Below, one piece after another: positions 22,860 to 32,531 of a stretch of 64,000 nt of DNA (within the stretch, counting starts at the first letter, position 1; each line of letters starts with the position of its first letter). The position numbers were made by a program, and so were the translations under genes. The stretch comes from Narthecium ossifragum (lineage: Eukaryota; Streptophyta; Magnoliopsida; Dioscoreales; Nartheciaceae): the NCBI GenBank assembly GCA_963920575.1, contig OY986972.1, positions 4,667,115-4,731,114 of the forward strand, read 5' to 3'. Under the pieces are notes generated by a model. It ran no database searches. It was given only the letters and a program-made list of their open reading frames with translations, and was not told the origin of the DNA.

Positions 22860-23225
22860 TGATTTTGGTCTTTTAAAAAGATGGATCCCATTGATTAAAT
22901 CGTGGCCGTGCATTGCAATGGACGACCGAGATCTTCTACCCCCGAATCCGCGTGAAACAGCGGTGTGTGGTGACCGTGGCCGAGTTACCATATCATGAAC
23001 AGCTTAGAAAGACACGTGGCGAAATCCCATTGGACTACTCGATAATCTTTTAACCACGACACGAAGGTAGGCCGGGAAATCGACGTCTCCCACAATCCCA
23101 TTGGACTGCTCGAGAATCTTCTTTTAACCACGACACGAAAGGTAGGCCGGGAAATCGACGTCTCCCACGATGGGATTAATTAATTATTTGCGTCTCCCAC
23201 TATGGGATTAATTAATTATTTGCGA
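22860..23225. repeat. Inverted echo of the nucleosidase promoter, then two tandem repeats
   Basis: 22870-22970 (ATTGATTAAATCGTGGCCGT, GGACGACCGAGATCTT, CCCCCGAATCCGCGTGAAAC) matches the reverse of 19620-19715 in order and spacing. Then a 71-bp unit is repeated (23024-23094 and 23095-23170, core TTAACCACGACACGA and GGTAGGCCGGGAAATC), followed by two units of GATGGGATTAATTAATTATTT. Confidence 0.75.
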
Positions 23226-23742
23226 TCCCGGAGGCCTTTCTAACTATTTATGTTATTATTTGGAAGGAATGATGTCATAGGCTGTTTGAACAAGATCCGA
23301 ACGTGCCCAATTTCGTGTCTAAATATCCCAAATCATTTTTCCGTTTCGGATCCAATTTTAAATCGGTTCGTACACAATCCGAAATCCGAAACGTTTACAA
23401 CGTATTAAGATCATAGTTGCTGTAGCATAGATACGATAGGATACAAAAACTCTTGAACAAATAACAATATAAAAGATCCCTTAAGATAGTAAACAAGATA
23501 ACTTTATTTCTTTTATGGAGAGTTGTAAAATTAGACAATTACAAACACAACTCAAACATCGCCATACCCATATCCACGCATGGATCAGTCTCCATTGATT
23601 GGTCTGATACTTCACAGAATTCTATTTTTGCCGAGATGATTCTCATGTGAAGCAAAGCATTGGAATCACAGCTTTTCTGGTACCAGATGCATACTTCATA
23701 CCCTCTCAACAAGGAGGGCAGCAGAAAAGAATATCGATACTT
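23226..23742 (-). terminator. TAF12 3' UTR with AATAAA
   Basis: On the minus strand an AATAAA at about 23504-23509 lies some 235 bp past the TAF12 stop codon and is the likely polyadenylation signal. 23226-23500 holds no recognised feature. Confidence 0.5.
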
Positions 23743-26700
23743 TCAGGTCTTTGGAGAAACAATTAAAGGTTGCTTCACTATATGAGCTTTTAGATTTGCT
23801 GAAGCTTGTCCGACAGCAGTATTCTTTGCATTTCCTGTTTCGCCTGTTCCTACCGTTGACTTTTTGATCTGGAACATAAACAGAATTTCTGGGCAAGAGC
23901 AGAGCAATTGGAGAAATTGAAACAAGGAAAACTCAAAGACAAAAGTCAGAACATACCACATTAAGCCTCTCCTTATGGATATCATTCATTAACTGCACAT
24001 CATTTTGAAAGACAAAAAGTTGATAAATCACCAAAGGAAGTGTACTGGTCAGGCAAAAAGATATAAGATGCAGCAAAGTTTTCTTAATGTTCCTACCGGC
24101 TTCTTGTAGCATTTAATTTCATCCCCACTAAAACCAGGAAGAGTCATATTCCAATTTCTCTCTGCATGTAAAAGTGTTACAAGACCAAGCAAGCACTGAA
24201 ACATGCACAAAACTACTAGGAGGGCAGATATAACAAAAAGACGAATCAAATAATATGACAGATCACTCTGACATATGAAATGCTCACCTACATGCAAGAG
24301 AATGTCCTTTGCTTCTAAGGTGGTTGACTTTCGGTGCTTCGCCAACGAGCAAGCAAACGTAGTAATCTGATGACTAGGGATGAGCATAGTCATGGGAAAA
24401 TGGTTAATAGAATAATATGGCCAAAGGGCTCAGGGAAGGGAAGGGTATTAGAGCATTGGTATTCAACAGAAATCTATGCCCGGTGAGTCAGACACTTCTC
24501 CAAAGGAATCCTAATTTGACAGCAACTTTATCCCAATTAAAAGGTTATCATGTTTTGCAGCCAGATGGAAGTATGATGCAAAAAAATTGAGCAGAAAATT
24601 TCAGCTGGTCCCAATAATATTAACATGTTTTTTTTTTCATTTAGTTGAGGCAAGATATACAGGATTTGCATTATAGGGGACAACTCACAGATTCGATAAA
24701 ATCATCAGCAATCTCCACTAGAACATCTTCAATTTCTGGGTCTAAATTTTCAGATGGATCAATCTGCGCAGAGAAAAAGGAAGTTAAATAAATAACAAGT
24801 TAACAGTATGGTGTCAAATCAACAGTAGGATATCTTAAAGCAGGTACAAGCCATTTTGAGGGCAAACCAAACATGTATCATGGATGCATCTGAATCATTA
24901 ATCAAATCATCCCCAGTGGGGATTAGAAGCAGCAATTGTTCTCTTCCTTAGAATTTTATGAGGAGAAAGGTTTAGCAGAAGTGTGATGAGCTAAAAGTGA
25001 GGACTTGAAGTAGCCCTCCGTCATAGCAAATTGTTTGGTTAAAGTGTAAATATTCAAATATTGGATGACAAGTAGGGGGGAAAACCAATACGGATCCCAT
25101 CCCGATGAGGTTAAACTACTTATTAATGAAAACTCAGGGATTTACTCACATTAAGTCGACCATCAATTCAAAGAAACAAACTAATGAGAAAGATCTAGGG
25201 GTTCCAGAGTATAAGATGATCTGCCAGCAAATTTCACCTGGGTGACCAATTCATGGATGCTTCTCTTGCTGAGAATCTGGTTACTAGTTTCGGCAACATC
25301 TGCAGTAACAATTGGATTGGTGCCTCCAGACAGCACAAGCGTAGGGGCATTTGACTTCTGATGTGCTGCCACCTGAGTTCGAGCAGCTTGTTGTTGCTGG
25401 GCCAGAGATTGCGGGTTTCTTGAAGGCAAGTATTGCTGATTATATTGATCCTGTGACTGATGAGGCAAAGAAACTTGTTGGTTTTGCTTTTGTTGTTGCT
25501 GTTGCTGTTGTTGAGATGACAGTTGCTGTTGTTGAGATGACAGTTGCTGTTGATTTGAAGCCGCTTGCAGTGTATGCGGATGTTGTTGGGGGTGGTTTGG
25601 TCTATGTTGTGCCAGTTGTTGCCTGTTCTGGGGTCTGTATGTAGGGGAAGGTGAAGGTGATACATGCATTTGCTTTCCTTGGTTTGACATCCATTGCTGC
25701 TGAAGAGTTTGAGGACTTTGTGGCCCAGGTGATGGGGCATTGCCAGAAGCCACAGAAGGGCCTCTTAATAAACCGTGATTTTGAAATTTCTGCAAAAGCA
25801 ACCAAAATGATGTTAAGAGACAAAACCTACAAAATTTAATTTCCATTTAAACCAAAAGAGAAAAATTTGAATCCTAAAAATAGGACATAGACCCCACTCC
25901 ATTACAAGGTCGTTTAGAAAATGTGAAAGACAAGACAAAGTGCAGGAACAGTTGCAGGCTTGCATGAGAAACAGAGCCATTAATTAACTAGATTGTTCAA
26001 TAAGCAGTGTCCCATAGTTGCAACTCAAAAGTAAAAATCGAAAGCAGGAAACAATAAACTAAAAGAAACAAGAAGGATATAGGTACCATTGTTCTAAGAC
26101 CAAAAAAACATCATTTAGGTATTACCAGTTAGACCACGATAAACAAACCCAAAAATTGTTGAAGAAGTTCAACCAAAGCAGAGTACTAGAAATTAGATTA
26201 AGCAATATATTGAGGGTAACAAGCAATCATAGAACCCAAGAACTTCACTCACGCGCACCACATACACATGGAAAAGATATTCAAGGACTTTAGAGCTCAC
26301 TTGGTTGGTTGTAGTATGGTTAGTTGGCGGAGTTATAGATCTGGGAGTTGTCTGACCAAGCCTCTGCTGATGTGGTGAAGGAGCACCGCTAGACCGCAAC
26401 TGAGAGCCAGAACTTAGAGAGCCAATCATCCCAATAGACTGAATCCCTTGAACAGCTTGTCTGACCTGAAAGTTAGCAATACAAAGACAATAATGAGCGT
26501 TTAATAACATCAAGGAGAAGAACAATTACATGATCCCATTCACATGGTTCTTTAGAGGACTACCGAATCCAATTCAAGAGTACCCATGTTTTCCAAATGA
26601 AATTTGCAAGTGTAAACAAACCTGGGTGTTGGGCTGCTCGGGTACAGTGGCGTTGGCGCGAGGCAACCCGGTGAAGGTTTGGCTGAAGGGCGGGGAAGAA

Positions 26701-27107
26701 CCGAACAAGGGTTGCGACGGCTGGTGGGGCCGGGGGTGGTGGGCGGGTACTCCGATGGCGATACCACCCCTCTGTACAGGAGAGGATACGGGATGGGAAG
26801 AGAGAGAGGCGGACGCTGACGAGGAGGGGAGGTGGTGGGCGAAGTGGGAGAATGGTGCTTGAGGCCGGTTCAATGCTAGGGATGGCCTCGGCTGTGCCGA
26901 TTGGGTTTGGGTTTGGGATGGGGTGGGGTTCGGGGGAGGCGTAGCAGCCGCGGCGGAGGGGGGTGCAGGTGGAACGTCCTGCGACAGAGTTGATGAAGGA
27001 GGCGGGTTTGAAGAGGGAGGTGCCGCCTCCGTCGTTGGCGGTGGGGCGGACGACGGCGGCGGTTGTGGGTCGGTGGTGGATGCTGGAGGTGGCGGTGAAG
27101 AAGCCAT
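23743..27107 (-). CDS. TAF12: Transcription initiation factor TFIID subunit 12 (TAF12)
   Basis: Eight exons on the minus strand: 27107-26622, 26465-26301, 25789-25238, 24763-24689, 24366-24288, 24161-24097, 23992-23957 and 23868-23743. All are GT-AG with matching phases, total 1584 nt, 527 residues, close to Arabidopsis TAF12/EER4. Residues 1-160 are Pro/Ser/Thr-rich and the middle (about 290-345) is Gln-rich, as usual in plant TAF12. The H2B-like histone fold starts with [13 protein letters not shown] and continues through [39 protein letters not shown] and [11 protein letters not shown], ending with NDIHKERL. Role in family: pairs with TAF4 in TFIID (and an ADA1-type partner in SAGA), in the nucleus. 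The histone fold is spread over exons 3-7. No damage is seen. Confidence 0.95.
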
Positions 27108-27146
27108 GGCTTAGGGGACCTTTGGGTTGTACTCTCTTGGTCACGC

Positions 27147-27560
27147 TATTTGATTGCGGGATAAAGATTCCTTATTCGGGTCAAGTCCACTTTATTCCTG
27201 CATTATAATCAAACACCATCTAATTTTTACTTTTATCCCTACTTTTATCCCATCCCTACCCTCACTTTATCTATACTTTATCCCTACTTTTTAATCAATC
27301 ATTACTATATTTTCTCTTCTTTTCAACCAATCACATCAACTTTATCCCTACTTTTTTTACTTTTCAATCAATCATTATCTCATTATCCCTACTTTTCAAT
27401 CAATCACATCAACTTTATCCATACTTTTTCAATCAAACATTACTAATTTATCACTACCTTTCAACAAAATACCATACATATCCCACTAATTATCCCAGGA
27501 TATCAATCCCCATTCCCTCTAATCCCGGGATAGCCTATCCCCCAACCAAACGAGGCCTTT
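27147..27560. mobile_element. MITE, copy 2, upstream of TAF12
   Basis: Inverted relative of 11554-11860. The right end (CTATCCCCCAACCAAACGAGG) and the adjoining TCCCTCTAATCCCGGGATAGC match that copy in reverse, and the interior consists of ACTTTTCAATCAATCATTA / TTATCCCTAC units. The left end is eroded. An imperfect direct repeat CTCTMTTGGTCRCGCTA flanks it (27131-27148 and 27570-27587). The insertion begins about 40 bp upstream of the TAF12 ATG. Confidence 0.75.
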
Positions 27561-27739
27561 AGGTGGCGGTCTCTATTGGTCGCGCTAACGAACAGGGGAA
27601 AGAAATCCATGAAAACCATTCACACAACTGGAATAAGGAAACAATCAACCAACAAGTACCCGACAAACCAAACGTATTTGTGCGGAATACTAAAATGATC
27701 GGCTAATTTTAGATAATATAATTAAATTAAATTTAATCA
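27561..27739. other. Flank left of the Harbinger element
   Basis: No gene. The left terminus of the Harbinger element should lie here or slightly further left, but no clear inverted terminus was identified. Confidence 0.35.
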
Positions 27740-27919
27740 GTACGTGGATTTTTAATTAAATTAATTTTAATTGTAATTACATTATCTAAAGGTATTTATG
27801 CAGAATACTACAATGAAGACGAATCTTACACACTAAATATTGAGAATTTTAATTTAATATACATTAAGACGTGAAAAACATTGAATATAGATAAAAACAT
27901 TACATCTCTTCATTACCAT
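27740..27919 (+). repeat. Inverted-repeat arm A (partner 31873-32053)
   Basis: AT-rich 180 bp beginning near GTACGTGGATTTTTAATT and ending CTCTTCATTACCAT. The reverse complement of 31873-32053 matches along its whole length with few differences. Confidence 0.9.
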
Positions 27920-27986
27920 ATCGTTTCCACAAATGTTCAATCAGTGCATTTCGAAGTGCAAAATGTGCTTCTTTGTCATTGATCTT

Positions 27987-29300
27987 TTAATGTCGGTTAA
28001 GAAACTGGTGAAATCGTTCGGATTCACTTGCCTTCATCTCATCAACATGCTGAGTATGTGGTGGAGTAGAAATGACATCACTTTCATCTTCATCTCGTTC
28101 ATATTCGACAATCATATTATGCATTATAACACAAGCAATCATGATATCATATAACACACGTTTATCCGAGAAACGTGCTGGGCCCTTAACAATGACAAAT
28201 CTAGATTGAAGAACTCCAAATGCCCGCTCTACATCTTTCCAACATGATTCTTGCATCATTGTGAAATATTGTTTCTTTTTATCTTGTGACTGAGAAATGG
28301 TTTGAATAAGTGTCGATCATTTTGGGTATATGTCATCAGCTAAATAATAACCAATGTCATAATTTTTTCCTTGAATTGTATGATGAGCAGGAGGGGTAAT
28401 ACCTTGTGTTAAGTTGGCGAACAAATGAGACGATTGTAGTACATTAATATCATTGTTCGAGCCTAGTAAGCCGAAATATGCATGTCATATCCACATGTCA
28501 TATGATGCTACTACCTCAAGAATAATAGTTCGCCCTCCATGACGTCCTGAATATTGCCCTGCCCATGCCGTTGGGCAATTCTTCCATTGCCAATGCATGC
28601 AATCTAGATTTCCCAACATTCCTGGAAACACTCGTTTTTCGCCTTTCTGTAACAATCTTGCAACATTGTTTGCATTGGGATACCTCAAATATTCATCTTT
28701 GTACACCTCTACAATTGCACTGTAAAATCTCTTCAAACATTGGATTACAATTGACTCACCAATCCGAATATATTCGTCAGTACTATCAATTGATATTCCA
28801 TATGCCAACATACGAAACGCTGCAGTAATTTTTTGTAAAGTAGATAATTCAAGCTTACCAATACCATCTTTCTTTTGAACGAAGAAGTTGTCGTGCTCTT
28901 GTACTGCATCGACAATACGGAGGAATAGTTTCCTTCGCATTCGAAACCTTCTACGAAATTGTGTATCCCCATATGTGGAGTTATCAGAGAAGTAGTTATT
29001 CCATAGTCTTGTATTACCTTCGACCCTCCCACGATTGATCACCACATGACTAGGTACTGAACCTCTGCGTCTTGGTTGCTCATCATCTTCAAGATGATAA
29101 GCAATTTTGGCCTTGTTGGAGGTATAAATATGAGCCAAGATTTCATCCTCTTTCGCCCACTCAGTCGTTTCTTCCTCCCACTCTTGAAAATATTGAGAAA
29201 ATAGTTCATCATCAGAAGAAGATGAAGATGGTAAATGTGATGACCCAACTCCATAATTCATTTTTGAAGAGGGGAAGAGAGAGAACTTAGGTAGCTCCAT
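27987..29300 (-). pseudogene. PIF/Harbinger transposase, two nonsense changes
   Basis: 438 codons in a single frame from ATG 29300 to the TAA just before 27987. An acidic, Ser-rich N-terminus is followed by a helix-turn-helix-like region (QFRRRFRMRRKLFLRIVDAV) and then the DDE_Tnp_4-type catalytic core. First Asp is in GMLGNLDCMHW, second in GSNNDINVL, and the Glu in CWKDVERAFGVLQ. The end HQFLNRH is typical. Two in-frame TGA codons (28485-28487 after SYDMWI, and near 28315 after DDIYPK) stand where related proteins have Trp, so both are TGG-to-TGA changes. No frameshift is seen. In life it would cut at the element ends together with ORF1 in the nucleus. Recently dead by this evidence. Confidence 0.88.
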
Positions 29301-29367
29301 ATCTTGATTTCACTCAAGTGCAAACTGTTGCTTTTATAGGAATGTGAGATAACTGCCAATACAAACA

Positions 29368-29765
29368 TTGGATTCTTATCTTCAAAATCTTATCCACATA
29401 TCTCTTCTATCATCAATCAAATCCTATGATTTCTTTATCAGGAACACTAGATTCTTATCTTCAAAATCCTATCCATATATCTCTTCTATCATCAATCAAA
29501 TCCTATCAGGAAATCAGAGGCTTTGTCTTTATCTTCAAAATCCTATCCACATATCTCTTCTATCACCAATCAAATCATATCAAGAAATCAGAGGCTTTGT
29601 CTTTATCAGGAATACTAGATTCTTATCTTCAAAATCCTATCCATATATATCTTCAATCACCAATCAAATCCTATCAGGAAATCAGAGGCTTTGTCTTTAT
29701 CAGCAACATTGGATTCTTATCTTCAAAATCCTATCCACATGTCTCAATCGAATCCTATAAGTATT
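29368..29765. repeat. Five-unit tandem repeat in the divergent Harbinger promoter
   Basis: Units of roughly 80-96 bp start near 29368, 29450, 29531, 29616 and 29710. They share TTATCTTCAAAATCCTATCC, CAATCAAATCCTATCAGG and AAATCAGAGGCTTTGTC. They fill the spacer between the transposase ATG (29300) and the ORF1 ATG (29825), so they sit in the promoters of both. Confidence 0.85.
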
Positions 29766-29824
29766 GCTATATGCTTTTTTAAGTTGCACAACAACGTTCC
29801 CTTCACATCTCTTTCATTTTCCTT

Positions 29825-31046
29825 CATGAAAACTAGTCGTGGAAAAGCATTCTTACCGAAAGAAGATCAAGCCTTATGTTATGCATGACTTGAGGTCTCT
29901 CAAGACCCAGTTATGGGTGCCAATAAAAAAAAGACAAGTTGTGGGAAAGAATTTCGACTATGTTTCACAAAATAAGGCCTTGTTCTTGCGAAGGACGTAG
30001 AACCCCGAAATCTCTGTCATGCCATATGCAAATGATTATAAATAAGATAAACAAATTTCGAGAATGTATTCGATAGATAGAGTGTCGTAACCCAAGCGGT
30101 GCTTCTGACCTCGATATTATAAGCATTTAATTATATTTCCAATGTTCTTGTATATTATGTTGTATCTTATTACACTTACCATCATTTTTTTTAGCTCAAT
30201 GATGTGAAAATGTTGTTCCAAGAAGATCCACTGGAGACAAAATGATTTCAATTTGAACATGTTTGGTCAATTTTGAAGGATGCGGAAAAGTGGGTAGATA
30301 CAAGTGTCGAGTCTACTATTGCTTTGAAATCACCAAATATTGGTTTGTCTGAAGATTTTGATTCTAACTCTTCTACTCGTCAAAGATCTATAAACTTAAA
30401 TGCAGATAAATTTACCCTGCCATTGCTGATGAACAATCACCGATCTCTGATCCAAATAGTCAACCTACTGGAAGGAAGAAAGAAAAGGCAAGGAGGAGAC
30501 AAGTAAGTGGTAGGAGTTATGATGTTGAAGCCATAACTCAAGAAAATGAAGAAATCTTGAAGATTTTAAAAAGAGGACAAGAACAACGAGAAAATGATTG
30601 ATCATCTATGCATCAACTTATGATGTTGAAGGCTGAAAATGATAGGGAAAAGTTAGAACTTCGGAGTGCTCAACAAGATAACGAAATCATGTTAATAAAT
30701 TTAGATAGTATCAATGATATTTCGGAACGTGAATATTTTCGACAAAAAAAAACAAGCAATTTTGAATAGAAGCATAAGGCAACTACAATGTGGAGGATCT
30801 TTAGCACTCAGAGGAGCTGAGTACGGAGGAAGTCAGTACAAAGGTACTGGCTATGAAGGTGGTCAGTACAGAGCAGACCAGCACGGAGGAGATCATTATG
30901 AAGAAGGCCAGTACGGAGGAAGCCAATATGGAGGAAGCCAGTACGGAGGAAGCCAGTACGAGGGAGCTGGGTATGGAGGAGGTCAGCACGAAGGAAGAGC
31001 ACGCGGAAGTGGCAGTGAATTCGGCGATGACTTGCCAGAATATTAG
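29825..31046 (+). pseudogene. Harbinger ORF1 (Myb/SANT and NAM-associated-like), broken
   Basis: Begins at ATG 29825 with a TSRGKAFLPKEDQALCYA start, the usual entry to the ORF1 Myb/SANT domain; next comes TGA where related proteins have Trp. Pieces FEHVWSILKDAEKWVD, PIGRKKEKARRRQ-like, ENEEILKILKRGQEQREND and SEREYFRQKK follow, spread over frames by several stops and shifts. This matches the NAM-associated C-terminal domain of Harbinger ORF1 proteins. The last 85 codons are open and encode a tail of GGSQY-type repeats (GGAEY, GGQY, GGDHY, GGSQY x3, GGGQH) ending FGDDLPEY. ORF1 helps the transposase bind DNA. The Gly/Gln/Tyr tail is unusual to me. Confidence 0.75.
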
Positions 31047-31329
31047 TATTTTTCATTTTATGCACTCTTTTTTATTATTAATTGCTGGAATGTAATGTTT
31101 TTGTATTTTAGTTAATTATGTAATTTTTTTTCTGTATTTTAGTTAATTTTGTAATGTTTTCTATATTAGTTAATTATATAATATTTTCTGTATTTTATGT
31201 AATCTTTTTTTATTATTAATTGCCTTGACTGTAATGTTGTTATTGACAGAATCTTTTTTTTAGAGGGGGAGTCATTGGAGTGCACCAACCCCATTGCTCC
31301 AAATATGGAGCAAAAAGTGCATTTGATGG
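30787..31329 (+). repeat. Inverted-repeat arm B (partner 31362-31863)
   Basis: Starts at CAATGTGGAGGATC, covers the GGSQY-coding tail, the 3' UTR and GCACCAACCCCATTGCTCC, and ends GCATTTGATGG. Its reverse complement is 31863-31362 with small differences and one repeat-unit length change. A 32-bp spacer separates the arms. Confidence 0.92.
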
Positions 31330-31361
31330 CTACATCTCTAACGATGGCTGCAAAAATGCAG

Positions 31362-32053
31362 TCATCAAATGCACCTTTTGCTCCATATTTGGAGCAATGG
31401 GTTGGTGCACTCCAATGGTTCCCCCTCTAAAAAAAAGACTTCGTCAATAACAACATTACAGTCAAGGCAATTAATAATAAATAAAGAGTACATAAAATAC
31501 AGAAAATATTATATAATTAACTATAATATAGAAAACATTACAAAATTAACTAAAATACAGAAAAAAAATTACATGATTAACTAAAATACAGAAAACATTA
31601 CATTTCAGCAATTACTAATAAAAAAGAATGCATAAAAGAAAAAATACTAATATTCCGGCAGGTCATCGCCGAATACACTGCCACTCCCGCGTGCACTTCC
31701 TTCGTGCTGACCTCCTCCATACCCAGCTCCCCCGTACTGGCTTCCTCCGTATTGACTTCCTCCGTACTGGCCTTCTCCATAATGATCTCCGCCGTACTGA
31801 CCACCTTCGTCGCCAGTACCTTTGTACTCAGCTCCTCCGAGTGCTGAAAATCCTCCACATTGTGCGAACGACATGGCAATGAAGAGATGTAACGTTTTTA
31901 TCTATATTCAATATTTTTCACGTCTTAATGCATATTAAATTGAAATTCTCAATATTCAGTGTGTAAGATTCATCTTCATTTTAGTATTCTGCATAAATAC
32001 CTTTAGATAATGTAATTACAATTAGAATTAATTTAATTAAAAAACCACGTACT
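31362..32053 (-). mobile_element. Inverted, internally deleted copy of the Harbinger element
   Basis: Read on the minus strand it has arm A (32053-31873) joined directly to arm B (31863-31362), with the transposase and most of ORF1 missing. The joint creates a small open frame (31647-31874: MSFAQCGGFSALGG... then GGSQY repeats ... DDLPEY). It is therefore a deletion derivative lying tail to tail with its parent type. Confidence 0.82.
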
Positions 32054-32526
32054 AATGTATAATTTAAAAACCCAATGATGAAAAACAAAACTAGTTAAAA
32101 ATAATTTATTTACAATTAGATAAATAATAATTAAAAAATATTCAATATTAGTCATGTTTTGTAGGGATCGATAAGAGTTTTCCATTGAAGTATTATTTAT
32201 TCTAAATAAATCAGTAATTTTAAAGTTACGCTAATTATTGTAGTTAAGGTACTTTAGTTATAGGATATATTAGTAATTTGGAATTAGATAGGAAGAATAT
32301 GAAGGGTAACATGAGAATTATAAAAATAATTCAATAAAAATGCAGCCAACTATCATCTGCTGCATAAATGCAGCTTTGGGGGAGGGGGGGGGGGAGCTGC
32401 ATCCATGTTGGAGATGCTCTAAGGGCACCAACACCCACAATAAGGAAAACACCTCGAGGAAAAACAAACTCGAATACTCTAGAAGGAACTGCTGCGAGAT
32501 CTCCGAAGCATGACCAAGCGTCCATT
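32054..32526. other. AT-rich DNA, possible outer end of the deletion copy
   Basis: No gene. At 32340-32425 TGCAGC repeats, a G-run and CATGTTGGAGATGCTCTAAGGGC occur. GAGCATCTCCAAC-type ends are common in plant MITEs and could be the terminus of the deletion copy, but a partner end was not matched. Confidence 0.35.
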
Positions 32527-32531
32527 GGTGT

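Larger units (their letters stand above)
27740..31330. mobile_element. PIF/Harbinger element with divergent transposase and ORF1
   Basis: Contains the two genes that define plant PIF/Harbinger elements: a DDE transposase on minus (27987-29300) and a Myb/SANT-type ORF1 on plus (29825-31046), with a shared repeat-rich spacer. The left part (27740-27919) recurs inverted at 31873-32053 and the right part (30787-31329) recurs inverted at 31362-31863, so a shortened copy of the same element lies next to it. The true outer termini are uncertain; the given ends are those of the repeated parts. Confidence 0.8.

Noticed and set aside
25351..25644. Plus-strand 97-codon frame opposite TAF12 exon 3
   Set aside because: It is the reverse of the CAG/CAA-rich glutamine tract. 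No homology or start context.
26560..27144. 194-codon frame overlapping TAF12 exon 1 in another frame
   Set aside because: Low-complexity GC-rich exon gives several open frames. Only the [10 protein letters not shown] frame joins correctly to the downstream TAF12 exons.
30808..31065. Minus-strand Leu/His/Thr-rich frames opposite the GGSQY tail
   Set aside because: They are the reverse reading of the repeat. The plus-strand frame matches the ORF1 position and strand.
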